From NCBI GenBank assembly GCA_020049775.1, contig JAGVLO010000008.1, forward strand, positions 147,790 through 211,789: DNA of 64,000 bases, read 5' to 3'. This document shows positions 44,568 through 52,921 of this stretch, in pieces. How positions within the stretch are numbered: the first letter of the stretch is position 1; each line of letters starts with the position of its first letter. A program made the position numbers and the translations under genes. A model generated the notes under the pieces. It saw nothing but the letters and a program-made list of their open reading frames with translations, was not told the DNA's origin and did not search any database. Origin of the DNA: Alphaproteobacteria bacterium. GTDB taxonomy: Bacteria; Pseudomonadota; Alphaproteobacteria; Rickettsiales; SXRF01.

Positions 44568-44718
44568 TTCGCCACCCCATGCGGATGAGTTCTGACAAGA
44601 TACCCTTATTGGGTCCGCCTTTATAATTTGGAGCATGGATTTTTGAAGCAGCTTTATAATCTTCCTGCAATTCCTCTAAAATGGGCTGTAAATCTTCTGA
44701 CAATTTAGTATCGGCCAT
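44557..44718 (-). CDS. Small 53-aa hypothetical protein downstream of secA
   Basis: The product begins MADTKLSEDLQPILEELQED and is charged and helical, ending in IRMGWRKKD. AGGAG 11 bases before the ATG at 44718 supports this start. The in-frame extension to 44832 would read through a palindromic element and is unlikely. It has no signal or membrane segment. I do not recognise it; it may be co-transcribed with secA, which ends 145 bp upstream. Confidence 0.6.
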   Translation of the reverse strand: MADTKLSEDLQPILEELQEDYKAASKIHAPNYKGGPNKGILSELIRMGWRKKD

Positions 44719-44752
44719 TCTAAATACTCCTATAAATATGCTGGCATTTTCG

Positions 44753-44855
44753 CTGGACTGAGCTGAATGCGAAGCCATGTGAGAACCGCACTGGAGTGTA
44801 GCAACGCTACATGAAGCGCGGAAGCGCAGCATGGCAAGTAAGTCAGCCAGCCCAG
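44753..44855. repeat. Multi-hairpin palindromic intergenic element
   Basis: An outer imperfect stem pairs CTGGACTGAGCTGA (44753-44766) with TCAGCCAGCCCAG (44843-44855). An inner stem pairs GCCATG (44774-44779) with CATGGC (44830-44835). Inside are CACT-GG-AGTG (44789-44798), overlapping and so alternative to TGTAGC-AAC-GCTACA (44797-44811), plus GCGC-GGAA-GCGC (44816-44827) with a GNRA-type tetraloop. It fills most of the gap between the secA stop and the 53-aa gene. It resembles dispersed palindromic repeats or a structured RNA; no second copy was noticed in the window. Confidence 0.55.
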
Positions 44856-44862
44856 TAGAAAA

Positions 44863-47535
44863 TTACGCTAAAGCGCCGTGGCAGTGTTTGAATTTTTTCC
44901 CCGACCCACACGGACACGGATCATTGCGACCGGTCTTCTGACCAGCACTGACAGGCCCTTGCGGTTTTTCTTCACCTGTGGCCAGTGCCGGATCCTGGCG
45001 AGTCTCAAACATTTTTTTAGGCGCGCCCGACTGCGGAAACATCGGCGGTGTTTCAATGTGGATTTCAAGATGCGACAGGCGGCTTATCACCAGTTCACGC
45101 AGCTGTGAAAGCAATTGTTCAAACAGCGTGAAGGCTTCATGCTTATATTCATTGAGCGGGTCGCGTTGGCCATAGCCGCGCAGGTGGATGCCTTGGCGCA
45201 GGTAATCAAGCGCCAGCAAATGCTCTTTCCACAACTGGTCAAGCGTTTGCAACAGGATACGCTTTTCCGCCATGCGCATCAGCGGCTCGCCATACTGCTC
45301 TACCTTAGCGTTAAAATGCTCCGTAGTAGTGCCATTGATACGCTTGATGAGTTCCTCGTCGGCAATGCCTTCTTCCTTTGCCCAGTCCTCAACAGCCAAG
45401 TGCAGGCCATATACGCGGAAGAGTTCTTTCTGCAAATCTTCCGTTTGCCATGCGTCAGCATAAGAGTGCGGCGGAATATAAAGTGTGACCATATCGTGGT
45501 TGATTTCCTCGCGCATGGACACAATCGTTTCCGCCACTTCTTCTGCTTCCATCAGCTCGATACGCTGCTCGTAAATCACCTTGCGCTGGTCGTTCATCAC
45601 GTCGTCGAACTTGAGCAAATTTTTGCGGATTTCGTAGTTGCGCGCTTCCACCTTCTGCTGGGCGCGTTCAATCGCCTTGGTCATCCACGGGTGGAAAATC
45701 GCCTCGTCTTCCTTCATGCCCAGTTTCTGCAGCAGGCCGTCAATGCGCTCGGACCCAAAAATACGCATCAAATCGTCTTCCAGTGACAGGAAGAATTTCG
45801 ACGCGCCCGGGTCACCCTGACGTCCGGAGCGGCCGCGCAACTGGTTGTCGATTCGGCGTGATTCGTGGCGTTCTGTGCCGATGACGAACAAGCCGCCGCT
45901 GGTAATCACATCCTGCTTGGCCTGCGCCACTTCCTCACGGATTTTATTTTCTTTTGCGATGCGCTCCATACCCGGCGGCATGTCGCCGATTTCCTTGAGG
46001 ATACGCATTTCCGCATTGCCGCCGAGCATGATGTCAGTACCGCGGCCTGCCATGTTGGTAGCAATAGTCACCGAACCGGGGCGGCCTGCCTGTGCAATAA
46101 TATAAGCTTCCTGCTCATGGTAACGCGCATTCAGCACCTGATGCTGGATGTTCTCTTTCTTAAGCAATGCGGAAAGATATTCGGATTTTTCAATCGACAC
46201 CGTGCCGACCAGAACCGGCTGCTGACGATCATAGGCTTTTTTGATTTCGCGGATAACGGCGCGGTATTTCTCGTTGGCGGTGCGGTAGATTTCGTCCTGA
46301 TGATCAGTACGCATCACCTGCACGTTGGTAGGAATATCGATCACTTCCAGCTTATAGATATCGTGGAATTCGCCTGCTTCCGTCATGGCAGTACCCGTCA
46401 TGCCCGCGAGTTTCGGGTACATACGGAAATAATTCTGGAAGGTGATGGAGGCCAGCGTCTGGTTTTCATTCTGGATGCGGGCGTGTTCCTTCGCTTCCAG
46501 CGCCTGATGCAGCCCGTCGGAATAACGGCGGCCTTCCATCATGCGGCCGGTGAATTCATCAATGATGATCACTTTATTGTCTTTGACAATATAGTCCACG
46601 TCTTTAGTGAACAGCGTGTGGGCGCGCAGCGCCTGATTGACATGATGCACCAACGAAACATTCTCGATGTCATAGAGAGATGTGTGTTCAGAAGTCATCA
46701 TGCCGGCAGCACGCAGTAATTCTTCCACATGATGCACGCCTCTTTCTGTCAGCGAGACGGAACGATGCTTTTCTTCTTTTTCATAATCCTCTGCAACCAG
46801 CTTTCCCATCAGGCGGTCCACCTGATTATACAGCTCGGAATTATCCTCGGTAGGACCAGAAATGATCAGCGGTGTGCGAGCTTCGTCAATAAGGATAGAA
46901 TCCACTTCATCGACAATCGCGTAATTGAACGGACGGTGTACCATTGAATCGCGCACGAATTTCATGTTGTCGCGCAGGTAATCAAAGCCCAATTCGTTAT
47001 TCGTGGCATAGGTGATATCGCAGTTATAAGCTGCTTTACGTTCCTGATCGTCCATACCATGCACGATGCAGCCAACCGACAGGCCAAGGAACTGGTGCAG
47101 CTTGCCCATCCATTCAGAGTCGCGCTTGGCGAGGTAGTCGTTAACCGTCACCACATGCACGCCCTTACCGGACAATGCGTTCAGGTACGCCGCTAGCGTA
47201 CAGACCAGCGTTTTACCTTCACCGGTCTTCATTTCCGAGATCATGCCTTTATGCAGCACCATACCGCCAACCAGCTGTACGTCGAAATGGCGCATATTGA
47301 GTACGCGCTTGCCCGCTTCACGCACCGTGGCAAATGCCTCAATCAGCAGTGAGTCGAGTGATTCACCGCCATTCAGCCTTTCACGCAACCACGTTGTACG
47401 GCCTGCCAGCTCTGCATCGGAGAGGCGTTGCAGTTGCGGCTCTAACGCATTGATCTGTTCCACTTTTCCATGCAATGTACGGACAAAGCGGTCGTTGGCA
47501 GAGCCAAAGATTTTTTTGGCAAGCATTCCTAACAT
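44863..47535 (-). CDS. secA: Preprotein translocase ATPase SecA
   Basis: This 890-residue motor drives proteins through SecYEG. Walker A is [20 protein letters not shown], the DEAD-like box is [20 protein letters not shown], and motif VI is [26 protein letters not shown] complete C-terminal zinc-binding SecB-interaction tail is present ([19 protein letters not shown]). Length is typical. It is divergent from the parvulin gene and ~200 bp separate them. Confidence 0.97.
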   Translation of the reverse strand: MLGMLAKKIFGSANDRFVRTLHGKVEQINALEPQLQRLSDAELAGRTTWLRERLNGGESLDSLLIEAFATVREAGKRVLNMRHFDVQLVGGMVLHKGMISEMKTGEGKTLVCTLAAYLNALSGKGVHVVTVNDYLAKRDSEWMGKLHQFLGLSVGCIVHGMDDQERKAAYNCDITYATNNELGFDYLRDNMKFVRDSMVHRPFNYAIVDEVDSILIDEARTPLIISGPTEDNSELYNQVDRLMGKLVAEDYEKEEKHRSVSLTERGVHHVEELLRAAGMMTSEHTSLYDIENVSLVHHVNQALRAHTLFTKDVDYIVKDNKVIIIDEFTGRMMEGRRYSDGLHQALEAKEHARIQNENQTLASITFQNYFRMYPKLAGMTGTAMTEAGEFHDIYKLEVIDIPTNVQVMRTDHQDEIYRTANEKYRAVIREIKKAYDRQQPVLVGTVSIEKSEYLSALLKKENIQHQVLNARYHEQEAYIIAQAGRPGSVTIATNMAGRGTDIMLGGNAEMRILKEIGDMPPGMERIAKENKIREEVAQAKQDVITSGGLFVIGTERHESRRIDNQLRGRSGRQGDPGASKFFLSLEDDLMRIFGSERIDGLLQKLGMKEDEAIFHPWMTKAIERAQQKVEARNYEIRKNLLKFDDVMNDQRKVIYEQRIELMEAEEVAETIVSMREEINHDMVTLYIPPHSYADAWQTEDLQKELFRVYGLHLAVEDWAKEEGIADEELIKRINGTTTEHFNAKVEQYGEPLMRMAEKRILLQTLDQLWKEHLLALDYLRQGIHLRGYGQRDPLNEYKHEAFTLFEQLLSQLRELVISRLSHLEIHIETPPMFPQSGAPKKMFETRQDPALATGEEKPQGPVSAGQKTGRNDPCPCGSGKKFKHCHGALA

Positions 47536-47651
47536 TCTAGGCGTGGTCTTTCTAAAAGTGATCGAATATGGCGGTCAAATATGCCCGCAGCCCATAACGG
47601 AACAGGCACCCGAGAGATAAGGCTTTATCCCCTGTAAGTCAATGGCAGCAC

Positions 47652-47680
47652 TTGCCAATGTTCAAAGAATATGCCATAAG
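47652..47680 (+). promoter_or_regulatory. Possible promoter of the parvulin gene
   Basis: TTGCCA (47652-47657) and CATAAG (47675-47680) are separated by 17 bp, about 53 bases before the ATG. The -10 is weak. Confidence 0.3.
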
Positions 47681-47733
47681 GCAGAATTACAGCAATTTCA
47701 AGCAACATTAGCCAGCAAAAAAGGATACACATC

Positions 47734-48714
47734 ATGAGATTAGCTCGCCGCACCCAGCTGCTTGCCGCCACCGCGCTCATCAGCCTGCCACTTGCCACCA
47801 GCGCCTTCGCTGAAACTCCGGCGCAAACTCCAACCGCAGAAACAGCAGCTGCAGCCGCTCCTTCTGCTGCTGGCGCTGCCGCTACCAAGCCAATTGAAGA
47901 GCTTGCCAAAGACTACACCATCATCAAAATCGGCGCCGATGAAATCAGGAATTCCGAAGTAGTGGAAATCTGGAAGGGCCTGTTTCCGGGTGGCGCTGCG
48001 CCTGATTTCAACAATTTCGATGAAAACATCCGCCAGAACGTGCTGCGCGGCATGGTTTCCGAAAAACTGATTTTCCAGGAAGCCCAGAAGGGCGGCTTCG
48101 ACAAAAACGAAGAAGTGAAGAAACGCCTAGCTATGCTGGAAAAGCAGGTCATCATGCAGGCTTTCATGGACCAGAAAGCAAAAGAACTGGTAACCGATGA
48201 CCAGCTCAAGGCCGCTTATAACGAAAAACTCAATGCCGCCAAGGGTCAGGAAGAAGTAAACGCCCGCCACATTCTGGTTGCGACCGAGGAAGAAGCCAAG
48301 AAAATCGCTGAAGAAGCCAAAAAGAACGCTGATTTTGCGAAGCTGGCCAAAGAAAAATCCACCGACAAGGGTTCAGGTACTAATGGCGGCGAACTCGGCT
48401 GGTTCACCAAAGACAAGATGGTGCCTGAATTTGCCGAAGCCGCCTTCAAACTGCAAAAAGGCGAAATTTCCGGCCCTGTGAAGTCGCCGTTTGGCTACCA
48501 CGTCATCAAAATTGAAGACCGCCGCGCGGTAAAAATCGGCAGCTTTGACGAGTTGAAGGAAAGCCTGAAAGGCGATGTAGCCAACAAGATGATCCAGAAC
48601 TATCTGGAAGGCATGCTCAAGGCCGCCAACATCAAATATTTCAGCGCTGATGGTAAGGAAAAGCCCTTTTCCACCTCGCTGACCCCGCCGACTGACGGCG
48701 CGGTGGCTAACTAA
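47734..48714 (+). CDS. Periplasmic parvulin-type peptidyl-prolyl isomerase
   Basis: This 326-residue folding catalyst or chaperone has a clear Sec signal peptide (LLAATALISLPLATSAFA, cleavage before ETPA). An Ala/Thr/Pro-rich linker and a SurA-like helical N-domain with Lys-rich helices follow. The rotamase domain (about 170-265) contains VNARHILVATEEEAKKIAE, GSGTNGGELGWFTKDKMVPEF and SGPVKSPFGYHVIKIED. Alphaproteobacteria often place this gene between secA and argJ. AAGGAT lies upstream of the ATG, and a strong terminator lies downstream. Confidence 0.93.
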   Translation: MRLARRTQLLAATALISLPLATSAFAETPAQTPTAETAAAAAPSAAGAAATKPIEELAKDYTIIKIGADEIRNSEVVEIWKGLFPGGAAPDFNNFDENIRQNVLRGMVSEKLIFQEAQKGGFDKNEEVKKRLAMLEKQVIMQAFMDQKAKELVTDDQLKAAYNEKLNAAKGQEEVNARHILVATEEEAKKIAEEAKKNADFAKLAKEKSTDKGSGTNGGELGWFTKDKMVPEFAEAAFKLQKGEISGPVKSPFGYHVIKIEDRRAVKIGSFDELKESLKGDVANKMIQNYLEGMLKAANIKYFSADGKEKPFSTSLTPPTDGAVAN

Positions 48715-48732
48715 TCACTGAAAGTAAAAAAC

Positions 48733-48770
48733 CGCCCGCTTGCGTTAATGCGTAGGCGGGCGATTTTTTT
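48733..48770 (+). terminator. Strong rho-independent terminator between parvulin gene and argJ
   Basis: CGCCCGCTTGCG (48733-48744) pairs over 12 bp with CGTAGGCGGGCG (48751-48762), with two G-T pairs and a six-base loop. Seven T (48764-48770) follow. The argJ ATG is only seven bases further on. Confidence 0.85.
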
Positions 48771-48777
48771 ATCCGCC

Positions 48778-50004
48778 ATGCAGGTTTCACCTTTTGCCCC
48801 CACATCTTACCCCGAGTTACCGCCCATCGATGGCGTGCGGCTTGCCACAAGCTCCTGCGGCATACGCTACAAGGAACGCACCGACCTGCTGGTGGTAGAG
48901 CTATGCGAAGGTACGCAAGCGGCAGGCGTTTTTACCCGCTCCCTGACCGCATCCGCCCCCGTACTTGCGGGCCGCAAAGCCCTTAAAGACGGCAGCGCCC
49001 GCGTGCTGGTAATCAATTCCGGAAATTCCAATGCCTTTACCGGAAAATCCGGTGTGCATGCAGTCGAACAGGTATGTGCATCCGCCTGTGATGTATTTAA
49101 ATGCAAGCCGTCACAATTCTACATGGCCTCCACAGGCGTGATTGGCGAAAAACTGCCATATGAAAAAATCACCGGCGCATTGCCGCAACTTGTTCCTGCG
49201 CTTTCCGAAAAGTCATGGGGCAACGCCGCGCACGCCATCATGACCACCGACACCTACCCGAAAATGGCCACGCGCAAAGTCATGCTCGGCGGCAAACAGG
49301 TCACCATAAACGGCATCGCCAAAGGCTCGGGCATGATAGCGCCCGACATGGCAACAATGCTAGCGTTTGTGTTCACCGACGCCGCCATCCCCTCGCCCGT
49401 GCTGCAATCACTGCTCACAAAGGCTAATGATAAAAGTTTCAACTGCGTCACCGTCGATGGCGACACTTCCACCAGCGACACACTGCTGCTGTTCGCCACC
49501 GGCAAAGCAGGCAATGCCGCCATTAAAAATGCTTCCGACCCCTCGCTATCGGGGTTCGCCGAAGCGCTGGAAAGCTTGCTGAAGGAACTCGCCTTGCATG
49601 TGGTAAAAGACGGCGAAGGCGCAGAAAAACTGGTGACCATCACCGTCACGGGCGCTGCGTCTGATAATGCCGCCAAGCGCATTGCCATGAGCATTGCCAA
49701 TTCACCGCTGGTAAAAACCGCACTCGCCGCGTCTGACGCCAACTGGGGGCGCATCGTCATGGCCGTGGGCAAAGCGGGCGAACAGGCCGACCGCGACAAA
49801 CTCACCATCAAAATCGGCGGCGTAGTGGTGGCAAAAAACGGCGAAGCCGACCCCAGCTACCGCGAAGAACAAATCACCGGCCACATGAAGGGCCGCGAGA
49901 TTTTGATTGAAACCGATGTCGGCATTGGCAGCGGCAAGGCCACCGTATGGACCTGTGATCTCACCCACCGCTATATCGACATCAACGGCAGCTATCGCAC
50001 ATGA
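48778..50004 (+). CDS. argJ: Bifunctional glutamate N-acetyltransferase/amino-acid N-acetyltransferase
   Basis: This 408-residue self-cleaving enzyme of arginine biosynthesis recycles acetyl groups from N-acetylornithine. The family start PFAPTSYPELPPIDGVRLAT, the segment RTDLLVVELCEGTQAAGVFTRS, and the autocleavage site KGSGMIAPDMATMLAF (A-T, Thr becomes the nucleophile) are present. The C-terminal IDINGSYRT is typical. The ATG at 48778 fits the family; an upstream ATG at 48748 lies inside the terminator loop and is rejected. There is no Shine-Dalgarno, and the start is directly behind a terminator. Confidence 0.94.
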   Translation: MQVSPFAPTSYPELPPIDGVRLATSSCGIRYKERTDLLVVELCEGTQAAGVFTRSLTASAPVLAGRKALKDGSARVLVINSGNSNAFTGKSGVHAVEQVCASACDVFKCKPSQFYMASTGVIGEKLPYEKITGALPQLVPALSEKSWGNAAHAIMTTDTYPKMATRKVMLGGKQVTINGIAKGSGMIAPDMATMLAFVFTDAAIPSPVLQSLLTKANDKSFNCVTVDGDTSTSDTLLLFATGKAGNAAIKNASDPSLSGFAEALESLLKELALHVVKDGEGAEKLVTITVTGAASDNAAKRIAMSIANSPLVKTALAASDANWGRIVMAVGKAGEQADRDKLTIKIGGVVVAKNGEADPSYREEQITGHMKGREILIETDVGIGSGKATVWTCDLTHRYIDINGSYRT

Positions 50005-50095
50005 TTTATTGTTTCCTGCTTCGGTCTGCTGACCTCCGCAATGAAACAGGGCTCAGGGCTGGGCAGCCTACTGGCTGCATCTTACGGGGAGCGTT

Positions 50096-50515
50096 ATGAC
50101 AATATTGCTGGTTGTTGCCGTTGCGCTGGTAAATAGCAAAAATGAAGTGCTGCTGGCGCAAAGGCCGGAAGGCAAGCGGCTTGCCGGAAAGTGGGAATTC
50201 CCCGGCGGCAAGGTGGAAAACGACGAAACGCCGGAAGCTGCCATGGCGCGTGAAATCAAGGAAGAGCTGGATATCGACGTGGCCGTGAACGACCTCGAGC
50301 CGTTCTGGTTTTTATCACATGATTACGTGAAAGATTACGGCTTCCATCTTCTGATGCCAGTGTATCTCTGCCGCACATGGAAGGACACGCCGCGCGCCGT
50401 GGAACATGCCGCCATCACATGGAAACATCCGTCAAAAATGCACGAGCTGGACATGATAGAAGCCGACGCCGAGCTGATAACCCGTCTTGCAAGCAGCTTA
50501 CGCGCCGCCACCTAA
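50096..50515 (+). CDS. mutT: 8-oxo-dGTP diphosphatase, MutT-like Nudix hydrolase
   Basis: This 139-residue Nudix protein likely removes oxidised dGTP. The Nudix box is GGKVENDETPEAAMAREIKEELDI. The N-terminal strand VALVNSKNEVLLAQRPEGKRLAGKWEFPGG is typical of MutT. GGGGAG precedes the ATG. A GCAGCC-TACT-GGCTGC hairpin lies in the 91-bp gap after argJ (50063-50078), without a T-tract. The last 18 bp overlap the convergent methyltransferase gene. Confidence 0.92.
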   Translation: MTILLVVAVALVNSKNEVLLAQRPEGKRLAGKWEFPGGKVENDETPEAAMAREIKEELDIDVAVNDLEPFWFLSHDYVKDYGFHLLMPVYLCRTWKDTPRAVEHAAITWKHPSKMHELDMIEADAELITRLASSLRAAT

Positions 50516-51376
50516 TACGTCTTTCAGGTTTACTTTCCCGCTGCCGCGCTTTGCCGGTTGCTGCTGCGACGGGTGCGGCTTCCACGCTGTCATGGTCACC
50601 AGCTCGAATGTGGCAGGAATGCGCCCCTCGTCATCCGAGAATTCACGCAGGTAAATATCTGCCGCCAGCATCATCACCGCACAGGGCGTAAAGCCTTTAC
50701 TGCTTTGTGCCAGCGCATTGGCCTCGCCCATATTACGTAAATCATGCATCAGCTTCAGCGGGTGCGCGTAAGACACGTTCAGCAATTCGCTATCCACCAC
50801 CGGCAGCGCAAATCCTGCGCGTTGCAGCAGGCTTCCGGCATCGCGCACATCCACAAAGGGAGATATGCGCGGGCTAACGCCGCCGCTTATTTCCATCTCG
50901 GCCTTTTCCAAGCAATGGCGGAGTTCCTTCAGCGTCTGGCCGCCCGGCAGCATGGCCAAAAAAAGGCCGTCAGGTTTAAGCGCGCGCTGTGCTTGCACCA
51001 GCGCACCCGGTAAATCATTGGCCCAGTGCAGCGCCCCGACGCTTAAGGCAGCATCAAAACTATTATCGGCAAAGGGCAGGTATTCCTCATCGGCCACCAC
51101 GCGCATGCCGGATGCTTTGGCCAGCATGGCCTGCGACAATTCGGCCTGCACGACATGCTCAATACCTGCCCTGCCCTTCACATATTCGGCCAAAATACCG
51201 TGATGCGCCCCAAGGTCGAGTACGAATGGAAATGTGTGCATCATATCGAGCAAGCGGTCGGCCAGACGCTCGGCCATTTCGCGCAGCAGAAAATCCGGTG
51301 CATCGCTTGCCTTTACGGCGCGCATTCTGTGAGTTCGCACGCGGTTACGGTCAAATATCTGTGGTACTTCATTCAT
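50498..51376 (-). CDS. SAM-dependent methyltransferase, NDUFAF5/BioC-like
   Basis: This 292-residue class I methyltransferase begins with MNEVPQIFDRNRVRTHRMRA, a start shared with alphaproteobacterial and mitochondrial NDUFAF5 (complex I assembly) proteins. Motif I is FVLDLGAHHGILAEYV, and post-motif segments include ADEEYLPFADNSFDAALSVGALHWANDLPG. The substrate is not shown by the sequence; BioC is the other close group. The gene is divergent from comF, 54 bp apart. Confidence 0.82.
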   Translation of the reverse strand: MNEVPQIFDRNRVRTHRMRAVKASDAPDFLLREMAERLADRLLDMMHTFPFVLDLGAHHGILAEYVKGRAGIEHVVQAELSQAMLAKASGMRVVADEEYLPFADNSFDAALSVGALHWANDLPGALVQAQRALKPDGLFLAMLPGGQTLKELRHCLEKAEMEISGGVSPRISPFVDVRDAGSLLQRAGFALPVVDSELLNVSYAHPLKLMHDLRNMGEANALAQSSKGFTPCAVMMLAADIYLREFSDDEGRIPATFELVTMTAWKPHPSQQQPAKRGSGKVNLKDVLGGGA

Positions 51377-51430
51377 GAGTGGCAGCTTATAACGGTTTTA
51401 TTTTTGCCGCCATCCTTCTATGATGGGGTC

Positions 51431-52141
51431 ATGCTTACCAAGATATTAGATATTGTTTTTCCGCCGCAATGCTTAAGCTGCGACAGCATGGTTACGGCGC
51501 AAGGCACGATGTGCCAGACCTGCTGGCAGCAGGTGCATTTCATTACACCGCCATTCTGCCGCTGTTGCGGCCTGCCTTTTGATTTTGCCATGGGCGAGGA
51601 CGCGCTGTGCGCCGAATGCATACAGCAGCTGCCCACCTTCGCGCAAGGCCGCGCCGCGCTGCGCTATAACGAACACAGCAAGGGGCTGGTGCTGAAACTT
51701 AAATATGCCGACCAGACGCAGCTTGCCGCCACTTACGGCCCATGGCTGGCGCGTGCAGGCGCGGAGCTGGTGGCCATGTCGGATGTGATTATTCCCGTGC
51801 CGCTGCATTATTGGCGCTTTGTTGGCAGGCGTTATAACCAGTCAGCGCTTCTGGCTTACGCGCTGCATAAGCAATGCGCATTGCCCGTAATTCCCGATGC
51901 ACTCATCCGCCTGCGCCACACCGCACCGCAAACGGGGCTTTCGCGACGGGCGCGCTACGACAATGTCAAAGGGGCTTTCCGCACCAACCCGCGCCACAGC
52001 GAGGAGCTCAAAGGAAAAATCATTTTACTGATAGATGATGTAATGACCACATCCGCCACCGCCAGCCAGTGCAGCAAGGCACTGCTTGCCGCAGGTGCTA
52101 TGCAGGTAAATGTGTTGACGCTGGCGCGCGCAACAGCCTAG
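51431..52141 (+). CDS. ComF family phosphoribosyltransferase-like protein
   Basis: This 236-residue protein has the ComF layout. An N-terminal double zinc-binding region (QCLSCDSMVTAQGTMCQTCW, then FCRCCGLPF and ALCAECIQQ) precedes a type I PRTase domain with the PRPP motif ILLIDDVMTTSATASQC. ComF proteins are involved in DNA uptake in naturally competent bacteria. A link to the pilus system of this window is possible but unproven. The ATG at 51431 has GGGG just upstream; a much longer upstream frame overlapping the methyltransferase gene is rejected. Confidence 0.88.
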   Translation: MLTKILDIVFPPQCLSCDSMVTAQGTMCQTCWQQVHFITPPFCRCCGLPFDFAMGEDALCAECIQQLPTFAQGRAALRYNEHSKGLVLKLKYADQTQLAATYGPWLARAGAELVAMSDVIIPVPLHYWRFVGRRYNQSALLAYALHKQCALPVIPDALIRLRHTAPQTGLSRRARYDNVKGAFRTNPRHSEELKGKIILLIDDVMTTSATASQCSKALLAAGAMQVNVLTLARATA

Positions 52142-52144
52142 GCT

Positions 52145-52897
52145 TTAGTTATTCAAATAATAATCCAGCGTGGTTACAACGCGCACGCGCTTGTTGATGT
52201 CCGAGGTTTTACCGCAAGCGCCGTCATCAGCGCCTTCTGCCGCGCGGTCACGGTCCACCACTGAAAACACACCCTGATTCGCCTGACGTATTTCACCCAC
52301 CTTGCTGCCGGAGCTGACAGCAAACTGTTCAGCAACCTGCCGCGCATTTTTGGTGGCTTCGGCCAGCATATCCGGCTTTATTTCATTGAGTTTGGTGAAT
52401 GAATAGATAGGGCCGAGGATGCAGCCTTCCTGCTCAAGCGCAATGCCCTGGCTTACCAGCGCGCTGGTTTTCTGGCTGGCGCGTTGAATGGCAGTTACAT
52501 CATTACTGCGAGCGATGATGGTGGATTTGATATTGTATTTCGGCTGGCCCACGTTGGTGTTGCCATATTCTACCGCTTCGCGGTTAAATACGGACAGGCC
52601 GGAATTGGTGATGTCTTCGGGCTTGATGTCGCTTGCTTGCAAAAAGGTTTTTACCGCCGCCTGCTGCTGCTCCACCTGCTGCTGCAACACAGGCAGGTCG
52701 TTACCTGCCACGCTGAAGCGCAGCGGCCACACGGCAAGGTCTGTCTGCACATCGCGCTCGACTAATCCTTTTACGGTTACATAACGGTCCATGTTTTTAT
52801 ATTTGAGTACAAACGTACCCAGCACAAAGCTGCTGGCCACAAGCCCGACTGCTATAAATAACCCTGCGCCTGCCGTGCCGCCTGAACCATTTTTCAT
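52145..52897 (-). CDS. SIMPL (DUF541) domain protein
   Basis: This 250-residue protein is anchored by an N-terminal hydrophobic helix (GAGLFIAVGLVASSFVLGTFVL). It is followed by a SIMPL domain (about 36-245) with YVTVKGLVERDVQTDLAVWPL and KPEDITNSGLSVFNREAV. Family members (YggE-like) are periplasmic and linked to envelope or oxidative stress; the biochemical role is unknown. It starts 24 bp after the metH cobalamin-half gene on the same strand. Confidence 0.85.
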   Translation of the reverse strand: MKNGSGGTAGAGLFIAVGLVASSFVLGTFVLKYKNMDRYVTVKGLVERDVQTDLAVWPLRFSVAGNDLPVLQQQVEQQQAAVKTFLQASDIKPEDITNSGLSVFNREAVEYGNTNVGQPKYNIKSTIIARSNDVTAIQRASQKTSALVSQGIALEQEGCILGPIYSFTKLNEIKPDMLAEATKNARQVAEQFAVSSGSKVGEIRQANQGVFSVVDRDRAAEGADDGACGKTSDINKRVRVVTTLDYYLNN

Positions 52898-52921
52898 TTT
52901 ATATTCTCCTAAATATTGAAA

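Noticed and set aside
44719-44832. N-terminal extension of the 53-aa protein
   Set aside because: It would translate the palindromic element, while a good ribosome site precedes the internal ATG at 44718.
48748-48777. Upstream ATG as argJ start
   Set aside because: It lies in the terminator loop and adds residues absent from the family.
51155-51430. Upstream start for the ComF gene
   Set aside because: It overlaps the divergent methyltransferase gene and its promoter region, and the zinc-binding N-terminus starts after 51431.
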